Program-made: the position numbers and the translations under genes
Shown: positions 27,485-40,246 of the stretch, piece by piece
How the letters are laid out: every line of letters starts with the position of its first letter
Position numbering within the stretch: position 1 is the stretch's first letter
Assembly: GCA_029961685.1 (NCBI GenBank)
Contig: JARWKL010000007.1
Location: 18,547,013 to 18,611,012, forward strand
Origin: Aristolochia californica
Taxonomy: Eukaryota > Streptophyta > Magnoliopsida > Piperales > Aristolochiaceae
DNA: 64,000 nucleotides
Direction of reading: 5' to 3'
Notes under the pieces: generated by a model
Told to the model about the DNA's origin: nothing
Seen by the model: only the letters and a program-made list of their open reading frames with translations
Database searches by the model: none

Positions 27485-29506
27485 ATGAACACAAAAGTTT
27501 TGTTATCCAAGTTTGGGAAATTCCACTTGTCCAAAACTAATATCTTGGAATTTTACAAGAAGGAGATTTTTTCTACACATGTTTTAAAAATGGATATGCA
27601 TGCCAGAAACATGTTAAAGATTCAAATGACCTATGGATCCAAAGCTTTTAAAGAGAATAACAAACGCTCATTAAATTCTCAAGTGAACGTGCAGTGGGAT
27701 ATTTGCTCGAGTGAAACAAGCCATTATTTTGCTCATATTCAAAAAGTTGAGCTAATAATCATAGCTGATTGTAAAGTGATTTGTCATTCTTAACGGGCTA
27801 TATTTTTGTAAGAAATGACTTATAGATTTGAAGTCAACACTCAATTAAAAATCGCCCGCCTCCCCCGTTTCCCGACGATTGCAAAACCTTAGATATAAAA
27901 ATGAATAACTGCATACGATCCCTAAAACATACAGACACTCTTTGGATATATCTCTCTCTACATTTGTGCATTGTGCATTTCCATTTTAGATGTACACTTT
28001 TTTCTTAAATCAGAACTTTGAGTTTTAGCTCGCCCTTCATCCCGTAAACAAAAAAGGCAAAAAAGATCACAACAAATTAAAATTTAATAGTTGATGTGTG
28101 GAAAATATTTAAAATAATAACTAATGTAAATAAAAAATATCTATTCACACACCACAAATGAACACATAAGTTTTGTCATTAGAGTTTGGGAAATTGCATT
28201 AGTCCAACCCAATTAAGCTTGGAATTTTATTTGGAGGAGATTTTTACAACACATGTTTTAAAAATGGATATCCATGCTTGAAACATGTAAAAGATTCAAA
28301 TGAGATATGGATCCAAAGCTTTTAAAGAGAATAACAAATGCTCATTGAATTCTCAAGTGAACGTGCGGTGGGATATTTACCCGAGTCTAACAAGTCATTA
28401 TTTTGCCCATTTTCAAAAATTTTATCTAAAAATCATAGATGATTGTAAAGTGATTTATCATGCGTCACAGGGTATATTTTTGCATGAAATGACTTATGGA
28501 TTGCAATTCAACACTCTGTTAAAAATCCTCTGCCACCAATTTTTCTCGACGATTGCAAAACCTGATATATAAAAACTAAAAAAGAGCTTACAATCCCTAA
28601 GAATTACAGACACTCTTTGGAATTATCTCTCCCTACAATTTTGCATTGTGCTTTTCCATTTTAGATGTACACTTTTTGCTTAAATCAAAACTTTAACTTT
28701 TCGCTCTCCCTTCATCCCGAAAACAAACAAGGCAAAAAGCTTACAACAAAATTAAAATTTTATGGTTGATGTATGGAAAAAATTTAAAACAATAACAAAT
28801 ACAAATAAAGAAACTTTATTCACCTAACACAAATGAACACAAAAGGTTTGTTTTCCAATTTTGGGAAATTCCACTAGTTTAACCCTAATTGCATGGAATT
28901 TTGCAAGAAAGAGATTTCCTCCACACATGTTTTAAAAATGGATATGCATGTTTGAAACATGTTAAAGATGCAAATGAGCTATGGATGCAAATATTTTAAA
29001 GAGAATAACAAACGCTCATTAAATTCTCAAGTGAACTTACGGTGGGATATTTACCCGAGTCAAACATGCCATTATTTTACCCATTTGTAAAAATCTGACA
29101 TAATTATTCATAGATGATTGTAATGTGATTTATTATGCGTAATGGGCTATATTTTAGTATGAAATGACTTATGGATTGCAATTCAACACTCAGTTAAAAA
29201 TCCTCCGCAACCCATTTTTCCCGACGATTGCAAAACCTGAGATATAAAAACGAAAAAGTGCATTCGACCCCTAAAATATAAAAACACTCCTTGGAAATAT
29301 CTCTCTCTACATTTGTGCATTGTGCATTTCCATTTTAGATGTACACTTTTTTCTTAAATCAGAACTTTGAGTTTTCATTCTCCCATCATCCTGTAAAAAA
29401 AAAAGGCAAAAAAGATCACAACAAAATAAAAATTTGATAGTTGATGTGTCGAAAATACTTAAATAATAATTAATGTATATAAAAAATATCTATTCACACG
29501 CCACAA
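27485..29506 (+). repeat. A (27485), B (28158), C/A chimera (28833)
   Basis: A and B still carry the marks of the preceding block ('gacttatagatttgaag', 'cattagagtttggg'). Unit 28833 is C through 'cctccgcaaccc' (about 29215) and A from 'aaaaagtgcattcg' (about 29265) to its end. As predicted from an A right end, the following unit is B. Confidence 0.88.
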
Positions 29507-30845
29507 ATGAACACAAAAGTTTTGTTATCCAAATTTGGGAAATTCCGTTAGTCTAACCCTATTAAGCTTGGAATTTTACATGAAGGAGAATTTTTCTACA
29601 CATGTTTTAAAAATTGATATGCATGCTTGAAACATGTTAAAGATTGAAATGACCTATGGATCCAAAGCTTTTAAAGAGAATAACAAACGCTCATTAAATT
29701 CTCAAGTGAACGTGCGGTGGGATATTTACCCGAGTCTAACAAGTCATTATTTTGCCCATTTTCAAAAATTTGATCTAACAATCATAGGTGATTGTAGAGT
29801 GATTTATCTTGCGTAACGGGCCATATTTTTGTATGAAATGACTTATGGATTGCAATTCAACACTCAGTTAAAAATCCTCTGCCACCAATTTTTCCCGACG
29901 ATTGCAAAACCTGAGATATAAGAACTAAAAATGTGCTTACAATCCCTAAAAATTACATTGGAATTATCTCTCCCTACAATTGTGCATTGTGCTTTTCCAT
30001 TTTAGATGTACACTTTTTTCTTAAATCAAAACTTTGACTTTTCGCTCTCCCTTCATCCCGAAAACAAACAAGGCAAAAAGCTTACAACAAAATAAAAATT
30101 TTATAGTTGATGTATGGATAAAATTTAAAACAATAAAAAATATAAAAAAAAATTTATTCACCCAACACAAATGAACACAAAAGTTTTGTTATCCAATTTT
30201 GGGAAATTCCACTAGTTTAACCATAATAGTTTGGAATTTTGCAAGAAAGAGATTTCGTCCACACATGTTTTAAAAATGGATATGCTTGTTTGAAGCATGG
30301 TAAGGATGCAAATCAGCTATGGATGCAAAGGTTTTAAAGAGAATAACAAATGCTCATTAAATTCTCAAGTGAACTTGCGGTGGGATATTTACCCGAGTCA
30401 AACATGCCATTAGTTTTCCCATTTGCAAAAAGCTGACATAATTAATCATAGATGATTGTAATGTGATTTATCAAGCGTAACGGGCTATATTTTTTTATTA
30501 AATGACTTATGGATTGTAATTCAACACTCAATTAAAAATCCTCCGCAACCCATTTTTCCCGACGATTGTAAAACCTGAGATATAAAAACGAAAAAGTACT
30601 TACAATCCCTAAAAATTACAGACACTCTTTGGAATTATCTCTCTCTACATATGTGCATTGTGCATTTCCGTTTTAGATGTACACATTTTTCTTAAATCAA
30701 AACTTCGAGTTTTTCGCTCTCCCTTCATCCCGTAAAAAAAAAAGGCAAATAGATCACAGCAAAATGAAAATTTCATAGTTGATGGACGGAAAAAGTTTAA
30801 AACAATAAAAAAAGTAAACGAAGAAAATTTATTCACACACCACAA
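29507..30845 (+). repeat. B (29507) and C (30171) units
   Basis: The B unit is 664 bp and lacks eight bases in the 'ttacagacactctttgg' block near 29955, where it reads 'attacattggaatt'. The C unit is normal length and shares 'ttatcaagcgtaacggg' with the C units at 32194 and 33544. Confidence 0.9.
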
Positions 30846-32869
30846 ATGAACACAAAAGTTTTGTTATCCAAGTTTGGGAAATTCCACTAGTCCAAAACTA
30901 ATATCTTGGAATTTTACATGAAGGGGAGTTTTTCTACATGTTTAAAAAATGGATATGCAAGCCAGAAACTTGTTAAAGATTCAACTGACCTATGGATCCA
31001 AAGCTTTTAAAAAAAATAACAAACGGTCACTAAATTCTCAAGTGAACGTGCGATGGGATATTTGCCGGAGTCAAACAAGCCATTATTTTCCCCATATTCA
31101 AAAAGTTGAGCTAACAATCATAGATGATTGTAAAGTGATTAGTCATGCGTAACGGGCTATATTTTCATAAGAAATGACTTATGGATTTGAAGTCAACACT
31201 CAGTTAAAAATCGCCCGGCTCCCCCGTTTCCCGACGATTGCAAAACCTTAGATATAAAAATGAAAAAGTGCATACGATCCCTAAAACATATAGACACTCT
31301 TTGGAAATATCTCTCTCTACACATGTGCATTGTGCATTTCCATTTTAGATGTACACTTTTTTCTTAAATTAGAACTTTGAGTTTTCGCTCCCCCTTCATC
31401 CCGTGAACAAAAAAGGCAAAAAAGATCACAACAAAATAAAAATTTTATAGTTGATGTGTGGAAAATATTTAAAATAATAACTAATGTAAATAAAAAATAT
31501 CTATTCACACACCACAAATGAACACAAAAGTTTTGTTATCCAAGTTTTGGAAATTCCACTTTTCCAACCCTATTAAGCTTGGAATTTTACTTGAAGGAGA
31601 TTTTTTCTAAACATGTTTTAAAATTGGATATCCATGCTTGAAACATGTTAACGATTCAAATGATCTATGCATCCAAAGCTTTTAAAGAGAATAACAAACG
31701 CTCATTAAATTCTCAAGTGAACGTGCGGTGGGATATTTACCTGAGTCTGACAAGTCAATATTTTGCCCATTTTGAAAAATTTGATCTAACAATCATAGAT
31801 GATTGTAAAGTGATTTATCATGCGTAACGGGCTATATTTTTGTATGAAATGACTTATGGATTGCAATTCAACACTCAGTTAAAAATCCTCTGCCACCAAT
31901 TTTTCCTGACGATTGCAAAACATGAGATATAAAAACTAAAAAAGAGCTTACAATCCCTAAAAATTAAAGACACTCTTTGGAATTATCTCTCCCCACAATG
32001 GTGCATTGTGCTTTTCCATTTTAGATGTACACTTTTTTCTTAACTCAAAACTTTGACTTTACGCTCTCCCTTCATCCCGAAAACAAACAAGGCAAAAAGC
32101 TTACAACAAAATGAAAATTTTATGGTTTATGCATGGAAAAAATTTAAAACAATAAAAAATATAAAAAAAAGAAAATTTATTCACCCAACACAAATGAACA
32201 CAAAAGTTTTGTTATCCAATTTTGGGAAATTCCACTATTTTAACCCTAATAGCTTGGAATTTTGCAAGAAAGAGATTTTGTCCACACATGTTTTAAAAAT
32301 GGATATGCATGTTTGAATCATGTTAAAGATGAAAATGTGCTATGGATGCAAAGCTTTTAAAGAGAATAACAAACTCTCAATAAATTCTCAAGTGAACTAG
32401 CGGTGGGATATTTACCCAAGTCAAACATGCCATTAGTTTGCCCATTTGCAAAAAGCTGACATAATTAATCATAGATGATTGTAATGTGATTTATCAAGCG
32501 TAACGGGCTATATTTTTGTGTTAAATGACTTATGGATTGCAATTCAACACTCAGTTAAAAATCCTCCGCAACCCATTTTTCCCGACGATTGCAAAACCTG
32601 TGATATAAAAATAAAAAGGTACTTACAATCCCTAAAAATTACAGACACTCTTTGGAATTATCTCTCTCTACATATGTGCATTGTTCATTTCCGTTTTAGA
32701 TGTACATATTTTTCTTAAATCAAAACTTCAAGTTTTTCGCTCTCCCTTCATCCCGTAAAAAAAAAAAGGCAAATAGAACACAGCAAAATGAAAATTTCAT
32801 AGTTGATGTACGGAAAAAGTTTAAAACAATAAAAAAAGTAAACAAAGAAAATTTATTCACACACCACAA
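30846..32869 (+). repeat. Canonical A-B-C HOR (A 30846, B 31518, C 32194)
   Basis: Intact triple of 2024 bp. Its C unit is the first member of the perfect 699-bp duplication described separately. That C carries an 11-base A run at 32758-32768. Confidence 0.92.
32171..32869 (+). repeat. Perfect 699-bp duplication, copy 1
   Basis: Compared line by line, 32171-32869 matches 33521-34219 with no difference, at an offset of 1350 bp (two units). It spans the whole C unit plus about 23 bp of the preceding B tail. Private marks such as 'gtttgaatcatg', 'gaactagcgg' and 'ttatcaagcg' are present in both. Identity ends sharply at 32870/34220. Confidence 0.93.
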
Positions 32870-33543
32870 TTGAACACAAAAGTTTTGTTATCCAAGTTTG
32901 GGAAATTCCACTAGTCCAAAACTAATATCTTGGAATTTTACATGAAGGAGATTTTTTCTACACATGTTTTAAAAATGGATATGCATGCCAGAAACATGTT
33001 AAAGATTCAAATGACCTATGGATCCAAAACTTTTAAAGAGAAAAACAAACGCTCATTAAATTCTCAAGTGAACGTGCGGTGGGATATTTACCCGAGTCTA
33101 ACAAGTCATTATTTTGCCCATTTTCAAAAATTTGATCTAACAATCATAGATGATTGTAAAGTGATTTATCTTGCGTAACCGGCTATATTTTTGTATGAAA
33201 TGACTTATGGATTGCAATTCAACACTTAGTTAAAACTCCACTGCCACCAATTTTTCCCGACGATTGCAAAACCTGAGATATAAAAACTAAAAAAGAGCTT
33301 ACAATCCCTAAAAATTATAGACACTCTTTGGAATTTTCTCTCCCTCCAATTTTTCATTGTGCTTTTCCATTTTAGATGTACACTTTTTTCTTAAATCAAA
33401 ACTCTGACTTTTCGCTCTCCCTTCATCCCGAAAACAAACAAGGCAAAAATCTTACAACAAAATGAAAATTTTATAGTTGATGTATGGATAAAATTTAAAA
33501 CAATAACAAATATAAATAAAGAAAATTTATTCACCCAACACAA
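32870..33543 (+). repeat. A/B chimeric unit
   Basis: A on the left up to 'gccagaaac' (about 32995) and B from 'tttacccgagtctaac' (about 33087). Length is 674 bp. It lies between the two identical C units. Confidence 0.88.
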
Positions 33544-34219
33544 ATGAACACAAAAGTTTTGTTATCCAATTTTGGGAAATTCCACTATTTTAACCCTAAT
33601 AGCTTGGAATTTTGCAAGAAAGAGATTTTGTCCACACATGTTTTAAAAATGGATATGCATGTTTGAATCATGTTAAAGATGAAAATGTGCTATGGATGCA
33701 AAGCTTTTAAAGAGAATAACAAACTCTCAATAAATTCTCAAGTGAACTAGCGGTGGGATATTTACCCAAGTCAAACATGCCATTAGTTTGCCCATTTGCA
33801 AAAAGCTGACATAATTAATCATAGATGATTGTAATGTGATTTATCAAGCGTAACGGGCTATATTTTTGTGTTAAATGACTTATGGATTGCAATTCAACAC
33901 TCAGTTAAAAATCCTCCGCAACCCATTTTTCCCGACGATTGCAAAACCTGTGATATAAAAATAAAAAGGTACTTACAATCCCTAAAAATTACAGACACTC
34001 TTTGGAATTATCTCTCTCTACATATGTGCATTGTTCATTTCCGTTTTAGATGTACATATTTTTCTTAAATCAAAACTTCAAGTTTTTCGCTCTCCCTTCA
34101 TCCCGTAAAAAAAAAAAGGCAAATAGAACACAGCAAAATGAAAATTTCATAGTTGATGTACGGAAAAAGTTTAAAACAATAAAAAAAGTAAACAAAGAAA
34201 ATTTATTCACACACCACAA
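33521..34219 (+). repeat. Perfect 699-bp duplication, copy 2
   Basis: Second copy of the C-unit block at 32171-32869. Its C unit starts at 33544. It is followed by a left-A unit that is not identical to the one following copy 1. Confidence 0.93.
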
Positions 34220-36239
34220 ATGAACACAAAATTTTTGTTATCCAAGTTTGGGAAATTTCACTAGTCCAAAACTAATATCTTGGAATTTTACATGAAGGAG
34301 ATTTTTTCTTCACATGTTTTAAAAATGGATATGAATGCCACAAACATGTTAAAGATTCAAATGACATATGGATCCAAAGCTTTTAAAGAGAATAACAAAC
34401 GCTCATTAAATTATCAAGTGAACGTGCGGTGGGATATTTGCCCGAGTCAAACAAGCCATTATTTTGCCCATATTCAAAATGTTGAGCTAACAATCATAGA
34501 TGATTGTAAAGTAATTAGTCATACGTAACGGGCTATATTTTTGTAAGAAATGACTTATGGATTGCAATTCAACACTCAGTTAAAAATCCTCTGTCACCAA
34601 TTTTTCCCGACGATTGAAAAACCTGAGATATAAAAACTAAAAAGAGCTTACAATCCCTAAAAAATATAGACACTCTTTGGAATTATCTCTCCCTACAATT
34701 GTGCATTGTGCTTTTCCATTTTAGATGTATACTCTTTTCTTAAATCAAAACATTGACTTTTCGCTCTCCCTTCATCCCGAAAACAAACAAGGCAAAAAGC
34801 TTACAACAAAATGAAAATTTTATAGTTGATGTATGGAAAAAATTAAAACAATAACAAATATAAATAAAGAAAATTTATTCACCCAACACAAATGAACAGA
34901 AAAGTTTTCTTTTCCAATTTTAGGAAATTCTACTAGTTTAACCCCAATTGCTTGGAATTTTGCAAGAAAGAGATTTCATCCACACATGTTTTAAAAATGG
35001 ATATGAATGTTTGAAACATGTTAAAGATGCAAATGAGCTATGGATGCAAAGCTTTTAAAGAGAATAACAAACCCTCATTAAATTCTCAAGTGAACTTGCG
35101 GTGGGATATTTACCCGAGTCATACTTGCAATTATTTTGCCCATTTGCAAAAAGCTGACATAATTAATCATAGACGATTGTAAAGTGATTTATCATGCGTA
35201 ACGGGCTATATTTTTGTATGAAATGTCTTATGGATTGCAATTCAACACTCAGTTAAAAATCCTCCGCAGCCCATTTTTCTCGACGATTGCAATACCTGAG
35301 ATATAAAAACGAAAACGTGCTTACAATCCCTAAAAATTATAGACACTCTTTGGAATTATTTCTCCCTACAATTGTGCATTGTGCTTTTCCATTTTTGATG
35401 TACACTTTTTTCTTAAATCAAAACATTGACTTTTCGCTCTCCCTTCATCCCGAAAACAAACAAGGTAAAAAGCTTACAATAAATGAAAATTTTATAGTTG
35501 ATGTATGGAAAAAATTTAAAACAATAACAAATATAAATAAAGAAAATTTATTCACCCAACACAACTGAACACCAAAGGTTTGTTATACAATTTTGGGAAA
35601 TTCCACTAGTTTAACCCTAATAGCTTGGAATTTTGAAAGAAAGAGATTTCATCCACACATGTTTTAAAAATGGATTTGCATGCTTGAAAAATGTTAAAGA
35701 TTCAAACGACCTGTGGATCCAAAGCTTTTAAAGGGAATAACAAACGCTCATTAAATTCTCAAGTGAACTTGGGGTGGGATATTTACCCGAGTCAAACATG
35801 CCATTATTTTGCCCATTTGCAAAAAGTTGACATAATTAATCATAGATGATTGTAATGTGATTTATCATGCGTAACGGGCTATATTTTTGTACGAAATGAC
35901 TTATGGATTGCACTTCAACACTCAGTTAAAAATCCTCCGCAACCCATTTTTCCCGACGATTGCAAAACCTGAGATATAAAAACGTAAAGGTGCTTACAAT
36001 CCCTAAAAATTACACACACACTTTGGAATTATCTCTCTGTACATATGTGTAATGTGCATTTCCGTTTCAGATGTACACATTTTTCTTAAATCAAAACATC
36101 GAGTTTTTCGCTCTCCATTTATCCTGTAAACAAAAAAGGCAAATAGATCACAGCGAAATGAAAATTTCATAGTTGATGTACGGAAAAAGTTTAAAAAAAA
36201 GAAAAAAGAAAATGAAGACAATTTATTCACACACCACAA
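34220..36239 (+). repeat. A/B chimera (34220), C/B chimera (34892), C unit with B patch (35565)
   Basis: Unit 34220 is A through 'tttgtaagaaatg' (34542-34552) and B from 'ggattgcaattc' (34559). Unit 34892 is C to about 35322 and B from 'ctccctacaattg' (about 35362). Unit 35565 is C on both sides of a short B-like tract, about 35682-35721 ('tgcttgaaa', 'gattcaaacgacc', 'ggatcc'), which looks like a conversion patch. Confidence 0.86.
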
Positions 36240-38221
36240 TTGAACACAAAAGTTTTGTTATCCAAGTTTGGGAAATTCCACTAGTCCAAAACTAATATCT
36301 TGGAATTTTACATGAAGGAGATTTTTTCTACACATGTTTTAAAAATGGATATGCATGCCAGAAACATGTTAAAGATTCAAATGACCTATAGATCCAATGC
36401 TATTAAAGAGAATAACAAACGCTCATTAAATTTTCAAGTGAACGTGCGGTGGGATATTTGCTCGAGTCAAACAAGCCATTATTTTGCCCATATTCAAAAA
36501 GTTTAGCTAACAATAATAGCTGATTGTAATGTGATTTGTCATGTGTAACGGGCTATACTTTTTGTAAGAAATGAGTTATGGATTTGAAGTCAACACTCAG
36601 TTAAAAATCTCCCGCCTCTCCCGTTTCCCGACGATTGCAAAACCTTAGATATAAAAACGAAAAAAAGTGCATTCGATACCTAAAACATACAGACACTCTT
36701 TGGAAATATCTCTCTCTACATTTGTGCATTGTGCTTTTCCATTTTAGATGGACTCTTTTTTCATCAATCAGAACTTTTAGTTTTCGCTCCCCTTCATCCT
36801 GTAATCAAAAAATACAAAAAAGATCACAACAAAATAAAAATTTTATAGTTGATGTGTGGAAAATGTTTAAAATAATAACTAATATAAATAAAAAATATCT
36901 ATTCACACACCACAAATGAACATAAAAGTTTTGTTATCCAAGTTTGGGAAATTCCATTAGTCCAACCCTATTAAGCTTGGATTTTACATGAAGGAGATTT
37001 TTTCTACACATGTTTTAAAAATGGATATGTATGCTTGAAACATGTCAAAGATTCAAATGACCTATGGATCCAAAGCTTTTAAAGAGAATAACAGACACTC
37101 ATTAAATTCACAAGTGAACGTGCGGTGGGATATTTACCCTAGTCTAACAAGTCATTATTTTACCCATTTTCAAAAATTTGATCTAACAATCATAGAAGAT
37201 TTTAAATTGATTTATAATGCGTAATGGGATATATTTTTGTATGAAATAACTTATAGATTGCAATTCAACACTCAGTTAAAAATCCTCTACCATCGATTTT
37301 TCCCTACGATTGCGAAACCTCAGATATAAAAACTAAAAAGAGCTTTAAATCCCTAAAAATTACAGACACTCTTTGGAATTATCTCTCCCTACAATTGTCC
37401 ATTGTGCTTTTCCATTTTAGATGTACAGTTTTTTCTTAAATCAAAACTTTGACTTTTCGCTCTCCCTTCATCCTAAAAAGAAACAAGGCAAAAGCTTACA
37501 ACAAAATGAAAATTTTATGGTTGATCTATGGAAGAAAATTTATTCACCCAACACAAAAGTTTTGTTATCCAATTTTGGGAAATTCCACTAGTTTAACTAT
37601 AATAGCTTGGAATTTTGCAAGAAAGAGATTTCATCCACACATGTTTTAAAAATGGATATGCATGTTTGAAACATGTTAAAGATGCAAATGAGCTGTGGAT
37701 GCAAAGGTTTTAAAGAGAATAACAAACGCTCATCAAATTCTCAAGTGAACTTGTGGTGGGATATTTACCCGAGTCAAACATGCCATTATTTTGCCCATTT
37801 GAAAAAAGCTGACATAATTAATCATATATGATTGTAATGTGATTTATCATGTGTAACGGGCTATATTTTTGTATGAAATGACTTATGGATTGCAATTCAT
37901 TACTCAGTTAAAAATCCTCCGCAACCCATTTTTCCCAACGATTGCAAAACCTAAGATATAAAAACGGAAAGGTACTTACAAACCCTAAAAATTACAGACA
38001 CTCTTTGGAATTATCTCTCTCTACATATGTGCATTGTGCATTTCCGTTTTAGATGTACACATTTTTCTTAAATCAAAACTTCGAGTTTTTCGCTCTCCCT
38101 TCATCCCGTAAAGAAAAAAGGCAAATAGATCACAGCAAAATCAAAATTTCATAGTTGATGTACGGAAAAAGTTTAAAACAATAAAAAAAGTAAATGAAGA
38201 AAATTTAATCACACACCACAA
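36240..38221 (+). repeat. A-B-C HOR with two small deletions (A 36240, B 36916, C 37557)
   Basis: Order is canonical, but the B tail has lost about 24 bp near 37530 ('ctatggaagaaaattt'). The B-C boundary has also lost ten bases: one of two 'aacacaaa' direct repeats is gone, which removes the usual atg start of C. The B unit is therefore about 641 bp. Confidence 0.9.
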
Positions 38222-40246
38222 ATGAACACAAAAGTTTTGTTATCCAAGTTTGGGAAATTCTACTAGTCCAAAACTAATATCTTGGAATTTTACACGAAGG
38301 AGATTTTTTCTACACATGTTTTAAAAATGGATATGCAAGCCAAAAACATGTTAAAGATTCAAATGACCTATGGATCCGAAGCTTTTAAAGAGAATAACAA
38401 ACGCTCTTTAAATTCTCAAGTGAACGTGCGGTGGGATATTTGCCCGAGTCAAACAAGCCATTATTTTGTCCATATTCAAAACGTTGAGCTAACAATCATA
38501 GATGATTGTAAAGTGATTTGTCATGCGTAACGGGCTATATTTTTGTAAGAAATGACTTATGGATTTGAAGTCAACACCCAGTTAAAAATAGCCCGCCTCC
38601 CCCGTTTCCCGACGATTGCAAAACCTTAGATATAAAAACCAAAAAAGTGCATACGATCCCTAAAACATACAGACACTCTTTGGAAATATCTCTCTCTACA
38701 TTTGTGCATATTGCATTTCCATTTTAGATGTACTCTTTTTTCTTCAAACATAACTTTGAGTTTTCGCTCCCCCTTCATCCCGTAAACAAAAAAAGGCAAA
38801 AAAGATAATAACAAAATAAAAATTTTATAGTTGATGTGTCGAAAATATTTAATATAATAACTAATGTAAATAAAAAATATAGATTCACATTCCACAAATG
38901 AACACAAAAGTTTTGTTATCCAGGTTTGGGACATTCCATTAGTCCAACCCTATTAAGCTAGGAATTTTACATGAAGGAGATTTTTTCTACACATGTTTTA
39001 AAAATGGATATGCATGCTTGAAACATGTTAAAGATTCAAATGACTTATGGATCCAAAGCTTTTAAAGAGAATAAAAAATGCTCATTAAATTCTCAAGTGA
39101 ACGTGCGGTGGGATATTTACCCTAGTCTAACAAGTCATTATTTTGCCTATTTTGAAAAATTTGATCTAACAATCATAGAAGATTGTAAAGTGATTTATAA
39201 TGCGTAACGGGATATATTTTTGTATGAAATGACTTATTGATTGCAATTCAACACTCAGTTAAAAATCCTCTACCACCGATTTTTCCCGACGATTGCAAAA
39301 CCTCAGATATAAAAACTAAAAAGAACTTACAATCCCAAAAAATTACAGACATTCTTTTGAATTATCTCTCCCTACAATTGTGCATTGTGCTTTTCCATTT
39401 TAGACGTACATTTTTTTCTTAAATCAAAACTTTGACTTTTCGCTCTCCCTTCATCCCGAAAACAACCAACGCAAAAAGCTTACAACAACATGAAAATTTT
39501 ATTGTTGATGTATGGAAAAAATTTAAAACAATAAAAAATGTAAATAAATAAAATTTATTCACCCAACACAAATGAACACAAAAGTTTTGTTATCCAATTT
39601 TTGGAAATTCCACTAGTTTAACCGTAATAGCTTGGAATTTTGCAAGAAAGATATTTCATCCACACATGTTTTAAAAATGGATATGCATGGTTGAAATCTG
39701 TTAAAGATGCAAATGTGCTATGGATGCGAAGCTTTTAAAGAGAATAACAAACGCTCATTAAATTCTCAAGTGAACTTGCGGTGGGATATGTACCCGAGTC
39801 AAACATGCCATTATTTTGCCCATTTGCAAAAAGCTGACATAATTAATCATAGATGATTGTAATGTGATTCACCATGCGTAACGGGCAACATTTTTGTATG
39901 AAATGACTTATAGATTGCAATTCAACACTCAGTTAAAAATCCTCCGCAACTCATTTTTCTCGACGATTGCAAAACCTGAGATATAAAAATGAAAAGGTGC
40001 TTACAATCCCTAAAAATTACAAACACTCTTTGGAATTATTTCTCTCTTCATATGTGCATTGTGCATTTCGGTTTTAGCTGTACACATTTTTCTTAAATCA
40101 AAACTTCGAGTTTTTCGCTCTCCCTTCATTCCGTAAACAAAAAAGGCAAATAGATCACAGCAAAATGAAAATTTCATAGTTGATGTACGGAAAAAGTATA
40201 AAACAATAAAAAAATTAATTGAAGAAAATTTATTCACACACCACAA
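38222..40246 (+). repeat. Canonical A-B-C HOR (A 38222, B 38898, C 39572)
   Basis: Intact triple of 2025 bp, second of six consecutive canonical HORs that form the most regular part of the window. Confidence 0.93.

Noticed and set aside
32171..34219. Treating the perfect 699-bp copies as proof of a recent biological duplication
   Set aside because: Identity is clear in the sequence, but a collapsed or doubled assembly of a satellite could give the same picture. It is reported as a finding with that caveat.
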